This document shows, one piece after another, positions 1 through 6,715 of a DNA stretch of 48,994 nucleotides; position 1 is the first letter of the stretch, and each line of letters begins with the position of its first letter. Both the position numbers and the translations under genes were made by a program. Origin of the DNA: a virus; IMG/VR virus record IMGVR_UViG_3300018080_000248, positions 1 to 48,994 of that record. One strand, 5' to 3'. The notes under the pieces were generated by a model. It saw only the letters and a list, made by a program, of their open reading frames with translations, was not told the DNA's origin and ran no database searches.

Positions 1-1
1 A

Positions 2-418
2 ACTATCGGTGAGTTTGAATTGATCGACCACGGAATAGAGCATTCCCAATACTTTCAGGGTTGCGGGGTTGCGTTTACCCGGTTCGCCAATGTCGTTACG
101 GGCATCGGCGATAACCCGGCCGAAGCTATCGACAATTGCCTAGAGCAAGTCGCAACGGATGGGTGGGATACGGAAGGCATGGAAGCGCGAATCATGGCGC
201 AAGAGGGGCTGAAGGCAATCCCCACAACGCCAAGCGTAGCGGCCGAATTCGGCTGCGATGAAACGGGCGAAGCGTACTACCACGTTTCGATTCGGTGGAA
301 CGAAGCCGAACCCGACAACCCGGCCGAATCGCGCTGCGATGCTTGCGGGCGAACCGATTGCCGCAATCATGCTTGCCTTGACGAAAACCTCTTGCCCCCG
401 CATTGTCGCCCCCTTTGA
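2..418 (+). CDS. Conserved hypothetical early protein, 5' end cut off by the window
   Basis: The frame is already open at base 2 and runs to a stop at 418, with no ribosome-binding site near the internal TTG at 20. The gene therefore most likely begins beyond the left edge. Readable motifs are an N-terminal GEFELIDHGIEHSQYFQGCG segment, a charged middle and a small Cys/His cluster near the end (CDACGRTDCRNHAC) that could bind zinc. I recognise this as a recurrent small hypothetical protein of phages and mobile elements, often near antirestriction genes, but its function is unknown. The 33 bases at 48962-48994 encode a plausible missing N-terminus. It is followed by an unknown cysteine-rich protein and, two genes on, by ArdA. 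Confidence 0.75.
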   Translation, partial: TIGEFELIDHGIEHSQYFQGCGVAFTRFANVVTGIGDNPAEAIDNCLEQVATDGWDTEGMEARIMAQEGLKAIPTTPSVAAEFGCDETGEAYYHVSIRWNEAEPDNPAESRCDACGRTDCRNHACLDENLLPPHCRPL

Positions 419-474
419 TCGACACCCGCGAACACAACGCAACCGACCACAACCGCCAACCGGAGATAACGAAC

Positions 475-1317
475 ATGACCGCAACCGACGCAACCGCCGA
501 CAAACTGGCCGAAATGCTCCAAGAGAACACGGGCCGTAGCTTCCTGGATTCGGGCGATTACTACGGCCGGAATTGGGAGCAAAACCAAGGGGCAGACTTT
601 GAATCGCAGCCTGAAGGCCGGCTCGAATTCTGGGAGCGCAAGGGGGAAGTGGACATTGTGCCCACCGTCAACGTCTACCACTTCCTGAAGGATCGGCTGG
701 AATACAACCCCGAACTAGACGAGCGCTACCGGGAATACGTCGAACGGGAAGGGCTGCGCCTTGACCTACCGTCGGCGCGGGCGTTTGTCGAACCCCTGGA
801 CGGCGCGGCCGGGATCTACGGGGAGGGCGAACCGCTGACCGTCAACACGTACAACGGGGAAGACTTGCTTTCCCAGATTCTGCAATACGTCTACTGGACC
901 GATGACGATGGGGCGCACGTCATGCTACAGATTCACGGGGGCTGCGACGCGCGGGGCGGATATACAACGCCCGTAGCTTTCGACGTAGCCGACTACGATG
1001 GGACGTCGATTTTCGACAACGCCCGCGCGTCGATCTATTGCGACGATTGCGGGAAGTATTGGGATACCGACGATAGTTGCCATTGGTATTCCGACGGGTG
1101 TTGCGGGCGGGGGCATACAGAATTGCAGGACTACCCCGCAACCGACCAACGCCCCGACTACCCCGAACGGCCGAACCCCGCGCAGCGTACTTTACCGATC
1201 GACCTACCCGACCAGCCCGAACCGTGCGCCGATGTGTTATGGGTTGACGAAGACGGAAACGGCCATTGTCCATATTGCGGGGGCACCCTAAAGATAGCCC
1301 AATACCCAACCGGATAA
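475..1317 (+). CDS. Hypothetical protein with zinc-ribbon-like cysteines
   Basis: The start is ATG 475, preceded by CGGAG at 461-465; upstream in-frame starts lack a good site. The 280-residue product opens with a motif I associate with a widespread phage and mobile-element hypothetical family (TGRSFLDSGDYYGRNWE). It has an acidic middle and a cysteine-rich part (CDDCGKYWDTDDSCHW..GCCGRGH), then CPYCGG close to the C-terminus. The paired cysteines suggest one or two structural zinc sites. No catalytic motif is visible. It belongs to the early block with ArdA, so an anti-defence or host-takeover role is possible but is only inferred from position. Confidence 0.8.
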   Translation: MTATDATADKLAEMLQENTGRSFLDSGDYYGRNWEQNQGADFESQPEGRLEFWERKGEVDIVPTVNVYHFLKDRLEYNPELDERYREYVEREGLRLDLPSARAFVEPLDGAAGIYGEGEPLTVNTYNGEDLLSQILQYVYWTDDDGAHVMLQIHGGCDARGGYTTPVAFDVADYDGTSIFDNARASIYCDDCGKYWDTDDSCHWYSDGCCGRGHTELQDYPATDQRPDYPERPNPAQRTLPIDLPDQPEPCADVLWVDEDGNGHCPYCGGTLKIAQYPTG

Positions 1318-1326
1318 CTTCCCTTG

Positions 1327-1369
1327 CCCGGCAGCGCATCCCAGGGAGTCGCGCCCCCGGCCGGGTTTT
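1327..1369 (+). terminator. Probable rho-independent terminator after the zinc-ribbon gene
   Basis: CCCGGC (1327-1332) pairs with GCCGGG (1360-1365) and is followed directly by TTTTGCTTTTCG. It lies ten bases after the stop of the preceding gene. The loop is long (27 nt), so a smaller inner fold is possible. Confidence 0.45.
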
Positions 1370-1453
1370 GCTTTTCGTTTCACTACTTCACCCTTGGAGA
1401 AGTTGCCCGGATTGTAATACTGAGATTAAACCTTACCGATGGGAAGAGGCGCA

Positions 1454-1705
1454 ATGAAAATGAAAGCAACCGACCTACGTAAAGGTATGACTGTAAAAAC
1501 CATTCGCGGTTGGAAGGTAGTCCAATCCTCTACTCGGACAAGTGAGGCATTACAGCGGGTGGCGTTTGTCGATGGAGACATTTGCCTATGCTCACCGGAT
1601 ACAGAATACACTACAGATAATATAGGCATAGACTTCGCAACAGAAGCAAGTTTCCAAGTTACTGCAATTCGAGCGTCTACATGCTTCGTAGTGATTCGTT
1701 ACTAG
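1454..1705 (+). CDS. Small hypothetical early protein
   Basis: The start is ATG 1454, chosen because GGGAAGAGG sits just upstream; an earlier in-frame ATG at 1439 would overlap that site. The 83-residue product (MKMKATDLRKGMTVKTIRGW...) is compact. Its early part (DLRKGMTV) resembles the beta-strand opening of small SH3-like or KOW-like domains, but I cannot assign a family. Codon use is more AT-rich than that of its neighbours, which may indicate separate acquisition. It lies directly before ArdA in the same direction. Function unknown. Confidence 0.65.
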   Translation: MKMKATDLRKGMTVKTIRGWKVVQSSTRTSEALQRVAFVDGDICLCSPDTEYTTDNIGIDFATEASFQVTAIRASTCFVVIRY

Positions 1706-1711
1706 CCCTTT

Positions 1712-1735
1712 CACCCCCTGGAGAATGCAACCATG
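1712..1735 (+). promoter_or_regulatory. Conserved early leader with ribosome-binding site, copy 1
   Basis: CCCCCTGGAGAATGCAACC runs directly into the ArdA start codon. The same leader precedes the genes at 2464 and 48962, and a degraded form is at 1389-1410. GGAG is the ribosome-binding core; the conserved flanking bases go beyond what translation alone needs. Confidence 0.7.
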
Positions 1736-2242
1736 AACGACACCCCTAGAATCTATGTAGCGTGCCTTGCGTCTTACAACGCGGGCCACTTACACGGCGA
1801 ATGGATCGACGCAACCGACGCCGATGTAATACACGAAGGGATTGCGGAAATGCTGGAGGCATCCCCGGAACCCGGCGCCGAAGAATGGGCAATCCACGAC
1901 TACGAGGGATTCGGGCCGATCAAGATCGATGAAAACGAAGACCTGGACGATCTAGCCGAGCTAGGCGCCGCAATCGAGGAGCATGGAGAAGCGTACGCCG
2001 CCTACGCCGATAATGTTGGCGTGGAGCACGCCACGGAAGAGGGCTTTCAGGACGCCTATTGCGGCGAATACGATTCGGAACGGGCATACGCCGAAGAACT
2101 GTTTGACGAATGCTATGCCCATGAGATTCCCGAGACTCTCCGCTGCTACATAGACTACGAAGCCTTCGCCCGCGACTTGTTCATGGGTGACTACTTCAGC
2201 GTAGAGGCCGATTCAGGCGTCTACGTGTTTCGTAACTGCTAA
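1733..2242 (+). CDS. ardA: Antirestriction protein ArdA
   Basis: ArdA proteins are elongated acidic DNA mimics that bind and inhibit type I restriction-modification enzymes during DNA entry. The 169-residue product carries the family pattern throughout: an opening IYVACLASYNAGHLHGEWID, then EEWAIHDYEGFG near residues 55-66, an acidic helix-rich middle, and a closing YIDYEAFARDL with YVF at the end. Aspartate and glutamate are very abundant, as expected for a DNA mimic. Length fits the family. The ATG at 1733 follows the conserved leader. It is early and would be made soon after infection. The flanking unknown genes sharing its leader are candidates for related anti-defence roles. Confidence 0.95.
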   Translation: MNDTPRIYVACLASYNAGHLHGEWIDATDADVIHEGIAEMLEASPEPGAEEWAIHDYEGFGPIKIDENEDLDDLAELGAAIEEHGEAYAAYADNVGVEHATEEGFQDAYCGEYDSERAYAEELFDECYAHEIPETLRCYIDYEAFARDLFMGDYFSVEADSGVYVFRNC

Positions 2243-2268
2243 CCGCTTACAGAAGGGAGAGTCTACTT

Positions 2269-2436
2269 ATGGATCTTGCGCACACACTGATTATCGAAAC
2301 CGGCAGGAAAGTCTACCGGGTGGCGCTGCGCGTCCCCCTGGACTTATTTGAGATTTGGCATAGGTTCGCCACCCCTGGACGGCGCCCCGTAGTAACATTG
2401 GCAATGAACGGGGTTGCCCGGGTTTCGTTTGTTTAG
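2269..2436 (+). CDS. Small hypothetical protein (55 aa)
   Basis: ATG 2269 is preceded by GAAGGGAGAG with good spacing and opens a 55-codon frame (MDLAHTLIIETGRKVYRVAL...RVSFV) ending at TAG 2434-2436. The product is mixed hydrophobic and basic without an obvious membrane segment. Its 3' end contains a CCCCG...CGGGG dyad followed by a T-rich stretch that resembles the terminator at 1327-1369. It sits between ArdA and the next leader, so it probably belongs to the same accessory early block. Function unknown. Confidence 0.6.
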   Translation: MDLAHTLIIETGRKVYRVALRVPLDLFEIWHRFATPGRRPVVTLAMNGVARVSFV

Positions 2437-2442
2437 CATTAT

Positions 2443-2466
2443 CACAACTTGGAGAATGCAACTATG
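2443..2466 (+). promoter_or_regulatory. Conserved early leader with ribosome-binding site, copy 2
   Basis: CAACTTGGAGAATGCAACT precedes ATG 2464. It matches the leader before ArdA (1712) and the leader at the right end (48943) at nearly every base. Confidence 0.7.
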
Positions 2467-3162
2467 AGAAGCAGAGTAAGGCACAGCGATACTATGGTGG
2501 CTATAGAGACTGCGCCGGCCACCGTTGATTTTAGTGACATTCTAGAGAAAACGCAGGTTATCCCCGATTATGATATGCAAGAAGCGCCGTGGGAGAATTG
2601 CGACGGATGGGAACACAACGTAACACAATACGTGACGTATCATGTGCTCGACAACGCGAGTGGTTCAGTTGTCACGCGCGATAAGGGGAGGGTGGTTATC
2701 TTCCTGCCCGACGATCAAGACTGGGGGATTTATGAGTATCTTCGCGAACGCGGCGCCACAAAGCAAGTGGCCCGCGAAGCTGTAGCGTCCGCCCGGCGCG
2801 AGGCACTCGCGCAGCTAGTCAAGTGGTATTCCGACGGCTGGGAATGGTGGGGCGTGACGTGTGAGTATTCTATTCTCAACGAAGCCTACTATGGGTCGTG
2901 CTGGAGAATCGATAATTTAGACTACGCCAAAGATTATGTTAAGGTCGAGATAGCCCTCGAAGTGGCCATGCAACTTGAGCAAGCCGGCTACACGGTTACC
3001 GGCAAACCGGAAGGTGAGCGCGGTCTAAGCGCGCAGTATTTCGGAACTATCGTGTCAAGCGAAGGGATTAAGAAAGCGTACTCCCGTCGCATCTTATCGC
3101 CGGAACGATGGAAAGAAGAATGGAAGCGAAATATGGCTTCGCAGAACTGGAAGGCAGAATAA
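2464..3162 (+). CDS. Hypothetical early protein, 232 aa
   Basis: The start ATG 2464 follows the conserved leader; a TTG at 2449 inside the leader is rejected. The product is acidic and rich in aromatic residues (WENCDGWEHNVTQYVTYHV; WYSDGWEWWG). It has a helical charged middle (ARREALAQLVKW) and a basic C-terminal tail (SPERWKEEWKRNM). I see no known motif. Its leader ties it to ArdA, so it is a candidate anti-defence or takeover protein. That is inference from context only. Confidence 0.75.
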   Translation: MRSRVRHSDTMVAIETAPATVDFSDILEKTQVIPDYDMQEAPWENCDGWEHNVTQYVTYHVLDNASGSVVTRDKGRVVIFLPDDQDWGIYEYLRERGATKQVAREAVASARREALAQLVKWYSDGWEWWGVTCEYSILNEAYYGSCWRIDNLDYAKDYVKVEIALEVAMQLEQAGYTVTGKPEGERGLSAQYFGTIVSSEGIKKAYSRRILSPERWKEEWKRNMASQNWKAE

Positions 3163-3176
3163 TTATTGCCCCGTGG

Positions 3177-3215
3177 GTAATATCCTCCCCCCCGCCGGTT
3201 ACTGGCAGATATTAC
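3177..3215. promoter_or_regulatory. Long dyad between early accessory block and winged-helix gene
   Basis: GTAATATC (3177-3184) is exactly complementary to GATATTAC (3208-3215). Inside lies GCCGG-TTA-CTGGC, a second small stem with one G-T pair. A T-rich run follows at about 3220-3237. It could terminate the upstream transcript or serve as a binding site for the winged-helix protein encoded just downstream. Confidence 0.4.
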
Positions 3216-3253
3216 GTGCTTCTCTTAATTCTTTTCTAACACCGGTGGAGTAG

Positions 3254-3649
3254 ATGCAGTTTCTTTTATCTGATAGTGACGTTACGCGCGCAATCCATGC
3301 TGCACACCGTCGGGCCGATGGGATGCTTATCGTTGACTTACCGGCTTCGCGCCTTCTGGACGGCGCGGAGCCACGTCCGGCGCTAACCTTCGACCCCGAA
3401 ACGAGGGTTGTTCATTGTAACGGAGTGAGCGCGCGTTTATCACCGACGCAATTCACACTGCTTCAGCACGTTTACACGCACGGACGCACAGCCTTTGAGA
3501 CCGCGCAAGATGTTGCGTGGCAGCGCCGGAAAGTAAGCGACGGCGCTATCCGTGCCGCGTGCAGCAAGACTAACGCGCAACTTTCTGCCGCGCATATCCC
3601 GGCTGAGCTATCCGCCTATCGTGCGCACGTCACCCTAGAATTCGTCTGA
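3254..3649 (+). CDS. Winged-helix DNA-binding protein (response-regulator output-like)
   Basis: ATG 3254 follows GGTGGAG with good spacing. The 131-residue protein has a central segment LTFDPETRVVHCNGVSARLS followed by PTQFTLLQHVYTHG. This is the typical pattern of the OmpR/PhoB-type winged-helix fold, where a beta-hairpin and the LTPxEFxLL motif begin the trimeric helix unit. The remainder (RKVSDGAIRAACSKTNAQL) fits the recognition helix. No receiver domain is present, so it is a stand-alone regulator. It probably controls transcription in the early region; adjacent dyads at 3177-3215 and 3656-3682 are possible targets. Confidence 0.65.
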   Translation: MQFLLSDSDVTRAIHAAHRRADGMLIVDLPASRLLDGAEPRPALTFDPETRVVHCNGVSARLSPTQFTLLQHVYTHGRTAFETAQDVAWQRRKVSDGAIRAACSKTNAQLSAAHIPAELSAYRAHVTLEFV

Positions 3650-3655
3650 GAATTT

Positions 3656-3682
3656 GCACCGTTTTCGGTGCGCTGCGCACCG
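3656..3682. promoter_or_regulatory. Overlapping palindromes upstream of the excisionase-like gene
   Basis: GCACCG (3656-3661), TTTT, then CGGTGCGC (3666-3673), T, GCGCACCG (3675-3682). The middle CGGTGC can pair with either neighbour, giving two mutually exclusive hairpins or three half-sites of one operator. Confidence 0.5.
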
Positions 3683-3732
3683 TCGGACTGATTAAGCTGT
3701 AATTATTGGTTGAGTTTTATTGGAGCGAAAAA

Positions 3733-3960
3733 ATGCAACTCTACAAGATCGAGGAGGTCGCCGAGCAACTTGGCGCAAGCAAACAGCAAGTTACTAGACT
3801 GCTTGCGAGTGAGGAGTTGCCGGCTATCGATATTAGTGCGTCTGCTGGCCGTCACCGGCGGTTATTGCGTGTGCGTGCCGATGACCTGGAAGCATTCCTC
3901 GAAAAGCGGCGTGTGTCGGCGCCGGTCCAGTGTGGTAGGCGAAGACGGAGGCGCAGGTAA
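3733..3960 (+). CDS. Excisionase-like helix-turn-helix protein
   Basis: ATG 3733 is preceded by TTGGAGCG. The 75-residue protein matches the excisionase/MerR-like HTH_17 pattern: MQLYKIEEVAEQLGASKQQVTRLLASEELPAI, then a basic wing (GRHRRLLRVRADDLEAFLEKRR). It ends in an unusual run of arginines (GRRRRRRR). Family members bind DNA as small winged helices and often act as recombination directionality factors or regulators. An integrase is present at 17542-18708, so a role in excision is plausible, though it is far from the integrase and could be purely regulatory. Confidence 0.75.
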   Translation: MQLYKIEEVAEQLGASKQQVTRLLASEELPAIDISASAGRHRRLLRVRADDLEAFLEKRRVSAPVQCGRRRRRRR

Positions 3961-3963
3961 AGG

Positions 3964-4161
3964 ATGGATAAAGAGGTCAGATTGATATGCGGTATCGATG
4001 AGGATTTTATCGGGTACGCTTCCGAATTCTTGCTACCACGCGACGACCGCCGCACCCTCGAAGAACAGCTTTTCTCTGCCGTGCAGCGCGCGGTGGAAGT
4101 AGTGGAAACCAGCGCTCAATCTAGCGATGGAGATGAATTTATCACAATCACAGTGGAGTAA
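3964..4161 (+). CDS. Small hypothetical protein (65 aa)
   Basis: ATG 3964 lies three bases after the previous stop with AGG close upstream. The acidic product (MDKEVRLICGIDEDFIGYASEF...ITITVE) has no recognised motif. It sits two bases before the Sak4-like ATPase gene, so it is probably co-translated with the recombination module. Function unknown. Confidence 0.65.
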   Translation: MDKEVRLICGIDEDFIGYASEFLLPRDDRRTLEEQLFSAVQRAVEVVETSAQSSDGDEFITITVE

Positions 4162-4163
4162 TT

Positions 4164-4952
4164 ATGACATTTAATCTCGATTCGATCACGCGAGGCTCTA
4201 CCTGCCGGCCACCCAGAATTATCTTACTCGGCGTTGAGAAAATTGGCAAGAGTACCTTTGCATCCGGTTCCGATGCGCCGATCTTTTTGCCAATCAAGGG
4301 AGAAGAGGGAATCGACGATCTCGATGTGGCGCAGTTCCCGACGGCCAACACATTGCACGATACGCTCACTGCATTGAGGACGCTCCAGACGGAGCCACAT
4401 GAATACGGCACAGTTGTCATTGATTCAGTCAGCGCGCTGGAGGCGCTCGTACATGCCGACGTGTGCCAAGAGAACGGCAACGTCGATAGTATTGAAAAAG
4501 TCGGCGGCGGTTACGCTAAAGGCTACACAGAATCGCTATCACGTTGGCGGCACATTACTGAATGGCTCGACGCATTACGTACCATGCGGAATATGGCATC
4601 TATTATCGTCGGTCACGTCACCGTCAAGCGTTTCGACGATCCGGCCGGTGATTCCTACGATCAATACCAGTTCGATATTCACGGCAAAGCAGCGAATTTG
4701 CTGTACCGTTGGGCCGACGTGATTCTGTTCGCAAACACGAAGGTTGTCGTGAAGAAAGAGGATGTCGGCTTTAATAAAGAGAAGGCGCGGGGCATCGATG
4801 TCACCGGCGGGGCCCGTTTTCTCTACACGCAAAAGCGCCCCGCTCACCCCGGCGGCGGCCGTGGCGCCTACGGACGGTTACCATACGAGCTACCGCTTGA
4901 TTGGAATTCTTTCATGGACGCAGTAACTACAGCGATGCAGGAGCGAAGTTAG
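4164..4952 (+). CDS. Sak4-like RecA-fold ATPase (single-strand annealing recombinase)
   Basis: This 262-residue P-loop ATPase has Walker A at residues 23-31 (GVEKIGKST) and Walker B as GTVVIDSVSAL. A Q/H-containing segment (ASIIVGHVTVKRF) and a C-terminal beta-rich part follow. The pattern matches phage AAA_24/Sak4 proteins, short RecA relatives that promote annealing of homologous single strands with a partner SSB. The next gene encodes a DUF669 protein, the usual neighbour and presumed SSB-like partner, which strengthens the call. The start at ATG 4164 has GGAG upstream. It probably acts in replication-linked recombination. Confidence 0.88.
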   Translation: MTFNLDSITRGSTCRPPRIILLGVEKIGKSTFASGSDAPIFLPIKGEEGIDDLDVAQFPTANTLHDTLTALRTLQTEPHEYGTVVIDSVSALEALVHADVCQENGNVDSIEKVGGGYAKGYTESLSRWRHITEWLDALRTMRNMASIIVGHVTVKRFDDPAGDSYDQYQFDIHGKAANLLYRWADVILFANTKVVVKKEDVGFNKEKARGIDVTGGARFLYTQKRPAHPGGGRGAYGRLPYELPLDWNSFMDAVTTAMQERS

Positions 4953-4990
4953 TAGAGCTAACCCACTTTTTTTACACGAGGAAGTAATCT

Positions 4991-5635
4991 ATGAGTAACG
5001 GCAATTTAAGTGCATTTTTCGGCGGCGAATTCGATCCGGCTACCGTCGAGCCACAGGCTGATTACGATGTCATTCCGCCCGGCAAGTATCCGGTGTTAGT
5101 CGAGAAGGCAGAGATCAAGCAAACGAAAGCCGGAAACGGTCACTACATCGAACTTATGCTCACCGTCCTGGACGGCCCTTGTAAGAATCGCAAACTCTGG
5201 GATCGACTTAATATCGACAATCCGAATCAAAAAACTATTGAAATCGCCAAGAAGACGGTTTCAGCTTTGTGCCGTGCTACTTGTGTCAGCCGGTTCAACG
5301 ACACAGATCAGCTTCTCGGCAAAATGTGCATCGCATCAGTTAAGGTCAAGGGCGATAACAACGAAGTGCGTACCTACTTACCCTTTCAAACCCCGCCTCA
5401 GCAACCCGTTGCGCCTCAGCAACCCGTTGCGCCTCAGCAACTTGTTGTGCCTCAGCAAGTAGCGACTCCTACCGGTCCAGTCGCCACGTCTTTACAAACG
5501 GCGCCCGTTGCGCCTCAGCAACCCGTTGCGCCTCAGCAACCTGTTGTGCCTCAGCAACCCGCGCAAACGGCTGGTCTGCGACCTTGGGAGAAGAATACTC
5601 AGCAACCTGTTGCACCGGATGGTATACCGTTCTGA
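4991..5635 (+). CDS. DUF669 family SSB-like protein with proline/glutamine repeat tail
   Basis: The N-terminal 130 residues match DUF669 (IPPGKYPVLVEKAEIKQTKAGNGHYIELMLTVLDG), a phage OB-fold-like protein linked to recombination ATPases. The C-terminal 80 residues are low-complexity QQPVAP repeats encoded by nearly identical 18-bp units. The protein ends in PDGIPF, like the acidic IPF tip by which bacterial SSBs recruit partners. This layout (core, flexible linker, tip) is what an SSB has. The start at ATG 4991 follows GAGGAAG. It lies directly after the Sak4-like gene and probably acts with it. Confidence 0.85.
   Translation: MSNGNLSAFFGGEFDPATVEPQADYDVIPPGKYPVLVEKAEIKQTKAGNGHYIELMLTVLDGPCKNRKLWDRLNIDNPNQKTIEIAKKTVSALCRATCVSRFNDTDQLLGKMCIASVKVKGDNNEVRTYLPFQTPPQQPVAPQQPVAPQQLVVPQQVATPTGPVATSLQTAPVAPQQPVAPQQPVVPQQPAQTAGLRPWEKNTQQPVAPDGIPF
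5396..5566 (+). repeat. 18-bp tandem repeats inside the DUF669 gene
   Basis: CCTCAGCAACCCGTTGCG occurs twice exactly at 5396-5431, followed by a variant copy and a partial copy. It recurs at 5513-5530 with two more variants to about 5566. A non-repeat spacer at roughly 5459-5512 separates two blocks. The units encode QQPVAP and likely expand and contract by slippage. Confidence 0.9.
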
Positions 5636-5645
5636 CTCTCCACTC

Positions 5646-5773
5646 TGCTCGCATGGATGTGAGCAAGAGGGTTGTCGCAACATCGGTTGTAGCTACCGAT
5701 GGGCTCCCCGGCTAAACGAGACTGAGACGCACAGCTACCGGCGCGCCGACTACCGACAACCCTCTTGCTCGTA
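5646..5773 (+). other. Multibranched intergenic RNA-like structure
   Basis: GAGCAAGAGGGTTGTCG (5661-5677) is perfectly complementary to CGACAACCCTCTTGCTC (5754-5770), a 17-bp stem extendable by wobble pairs to 20. Within it CATCGGT/ACCGATG (5681-5687 and 5694-5700) makes a hairpin. TGCTCGCA/TGTGAGCA (5646-5653 and 5658-5665) forms a competing 8-bp hairpin that uses part of the long stem. No credible gene is present. It may be a small RNA, a regulatory leader or a remnant mobile element. There is no convincing T-tract. Confidence 0.6.
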
Positions 5774-5819
5774 CCCCTCCGAAGACTAATAATGTGAACC
5801 TATTTACAGGGGAAGAAGT

Positions 5820-6221
5820 ATGCCGCAAGCTCCTACAGCTAACGGTTTCAAGTCGCTACGCAAGCTCGCAAGCGAGCTACTCGCAGCCAAGGCGGCCGAG
5901 TCCATTGCGAAGCAGGCGCGCATCGCAGTAGAGCATGAGATGGCAGCATTGGTGCCAGGTAACGACGAAAGCCAACGGACCATTTCGCTTGCCGATGGGA
6001 CGAGAATTACTGTCAAGCGTGGCTTAATTTACTCAGCCGACCTGGATGAGATCGAGAAGCTGGCTCTCGATCCGCCGATCAAGTCAAAAACGGTACGCGA
6101 ATTGGACCTGGAAATTTACAGGTGGTATCGCGACAACGACCCCAAGGCTTTTTCCGAGATCGCAAGACACGTCGAAACCAAACCGAGAAAGATTTTAGTC
6201 ACAGTAAAGGCGCCGAAGTGA
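5820..6221 (+). CDS. Conserved phage hypothetical protein, 133 aa
   Basis: ATG 5820 follows GGGGAAG. The product starts with a long amphipathic helix (SLRKLASELLAAKAAESIAKQARIAVEHEMAALV) and then a beta-strand section (QRTISLADGTRITVKRGLIYSADLDEIEKL). It ends in a basic strand (PRKILVTVKAPK). This coil-plus-strand layout is common in small proteins next to phage Sak4/nuclease modules, but their function is unknown to me. Its TGA overlaps the GTG of the radical SAM gene, so the two are translationally coupled. Confidence 0.75.
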   Translation: MPQAPTANGFKSLRKLASELLAAKAAESIAKQARIAVEHEMAALVPGNDESQRTISLADGTRITVKRGLIYSADLDEIEKLALDPPIKSKTVRELDLEIYRWYRDNDPKAFSEIARHVETKPRKILVTVKAPK

Positions 6222-6715
6222 AGAAACTGCGGCTCTTGTTGTTCCCTGACTGCGACCGTAATTGCAATGGTTGCTGTAATCGCGACTGGGATCTTGATGC
6301 GCTGCCGATGTGCCGGGACTTCAGCCCGTATGACGAAGTGCTGCTTACTGGCGGCGAGCCGATGCTACACCCAAATCTAGTGCATAGAGCGATTCGCCAA
6401 ATTCGTAGAACATCTGATGCTGATGTCTACCTATACACAGCTAACGTAATCCGTAATCACCGCACGCACGATGTATTGGCAGCCGCCGATGGAATTTGTG
6501 TCACGCTTCACGAGCAATGCGATGTAAGGCCGTGGCTGCGGTTCGCCTTTACGTCGCAGGAACTTACTGCTTATCGAAGTTGCCGGCTACATGTGTTTGC
6601 CGGCGTAAAACTGCCAAGAGTATTACCTGCTGACTGGCAAATCAAGGAAGGGTTGGAATGGCAGCCAGACTGTCCGCTGCCGGAAGGCGAAGTATTCATG
6701 CGATGGGAGCAGTAA
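6218..6715 (+). CDS. Short radical SAM protein
   Basis: The start GTG 6218 overlaps the previous stop (GTGA). The 165-residue product has the canonical CX3CX2C cluster motif at C12, C16 and C19 (CDRNCNGC). The GGEP motif is at about residues 45-48 (LLTGGEP). These bind a 4Fe-4S cluster and S-adenosylmethionine. It is much shorter than a full radical SAM barrel. Similar short forms include activases of the NrdG type and QueE-like 7-carboxy-7-deazaguanine synthases. No queuosine-type genes or ribonucleotide reductase are nearby, so the substrate is unknown. Its neighbour is an iron-sulfur nuclease gene. The stop overlaps the nuclease ATG (TAATG). Confidence 0.8.
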   Translation: MKKLRLLLFPDCDRNCNGCCNRDWDLDALPMCRDFSPYDEVLLTGGEPMLHPNLVHRAIRQIRRTSDADVYLYTANVIRNHRTHDVLAAADGICVTLHEQCDVRPWLRFAFTSQELTAYRSCRLHVFAGVKLPRVLPADWQIKEGLEWQPDCPLPEGEVFMRWEQ

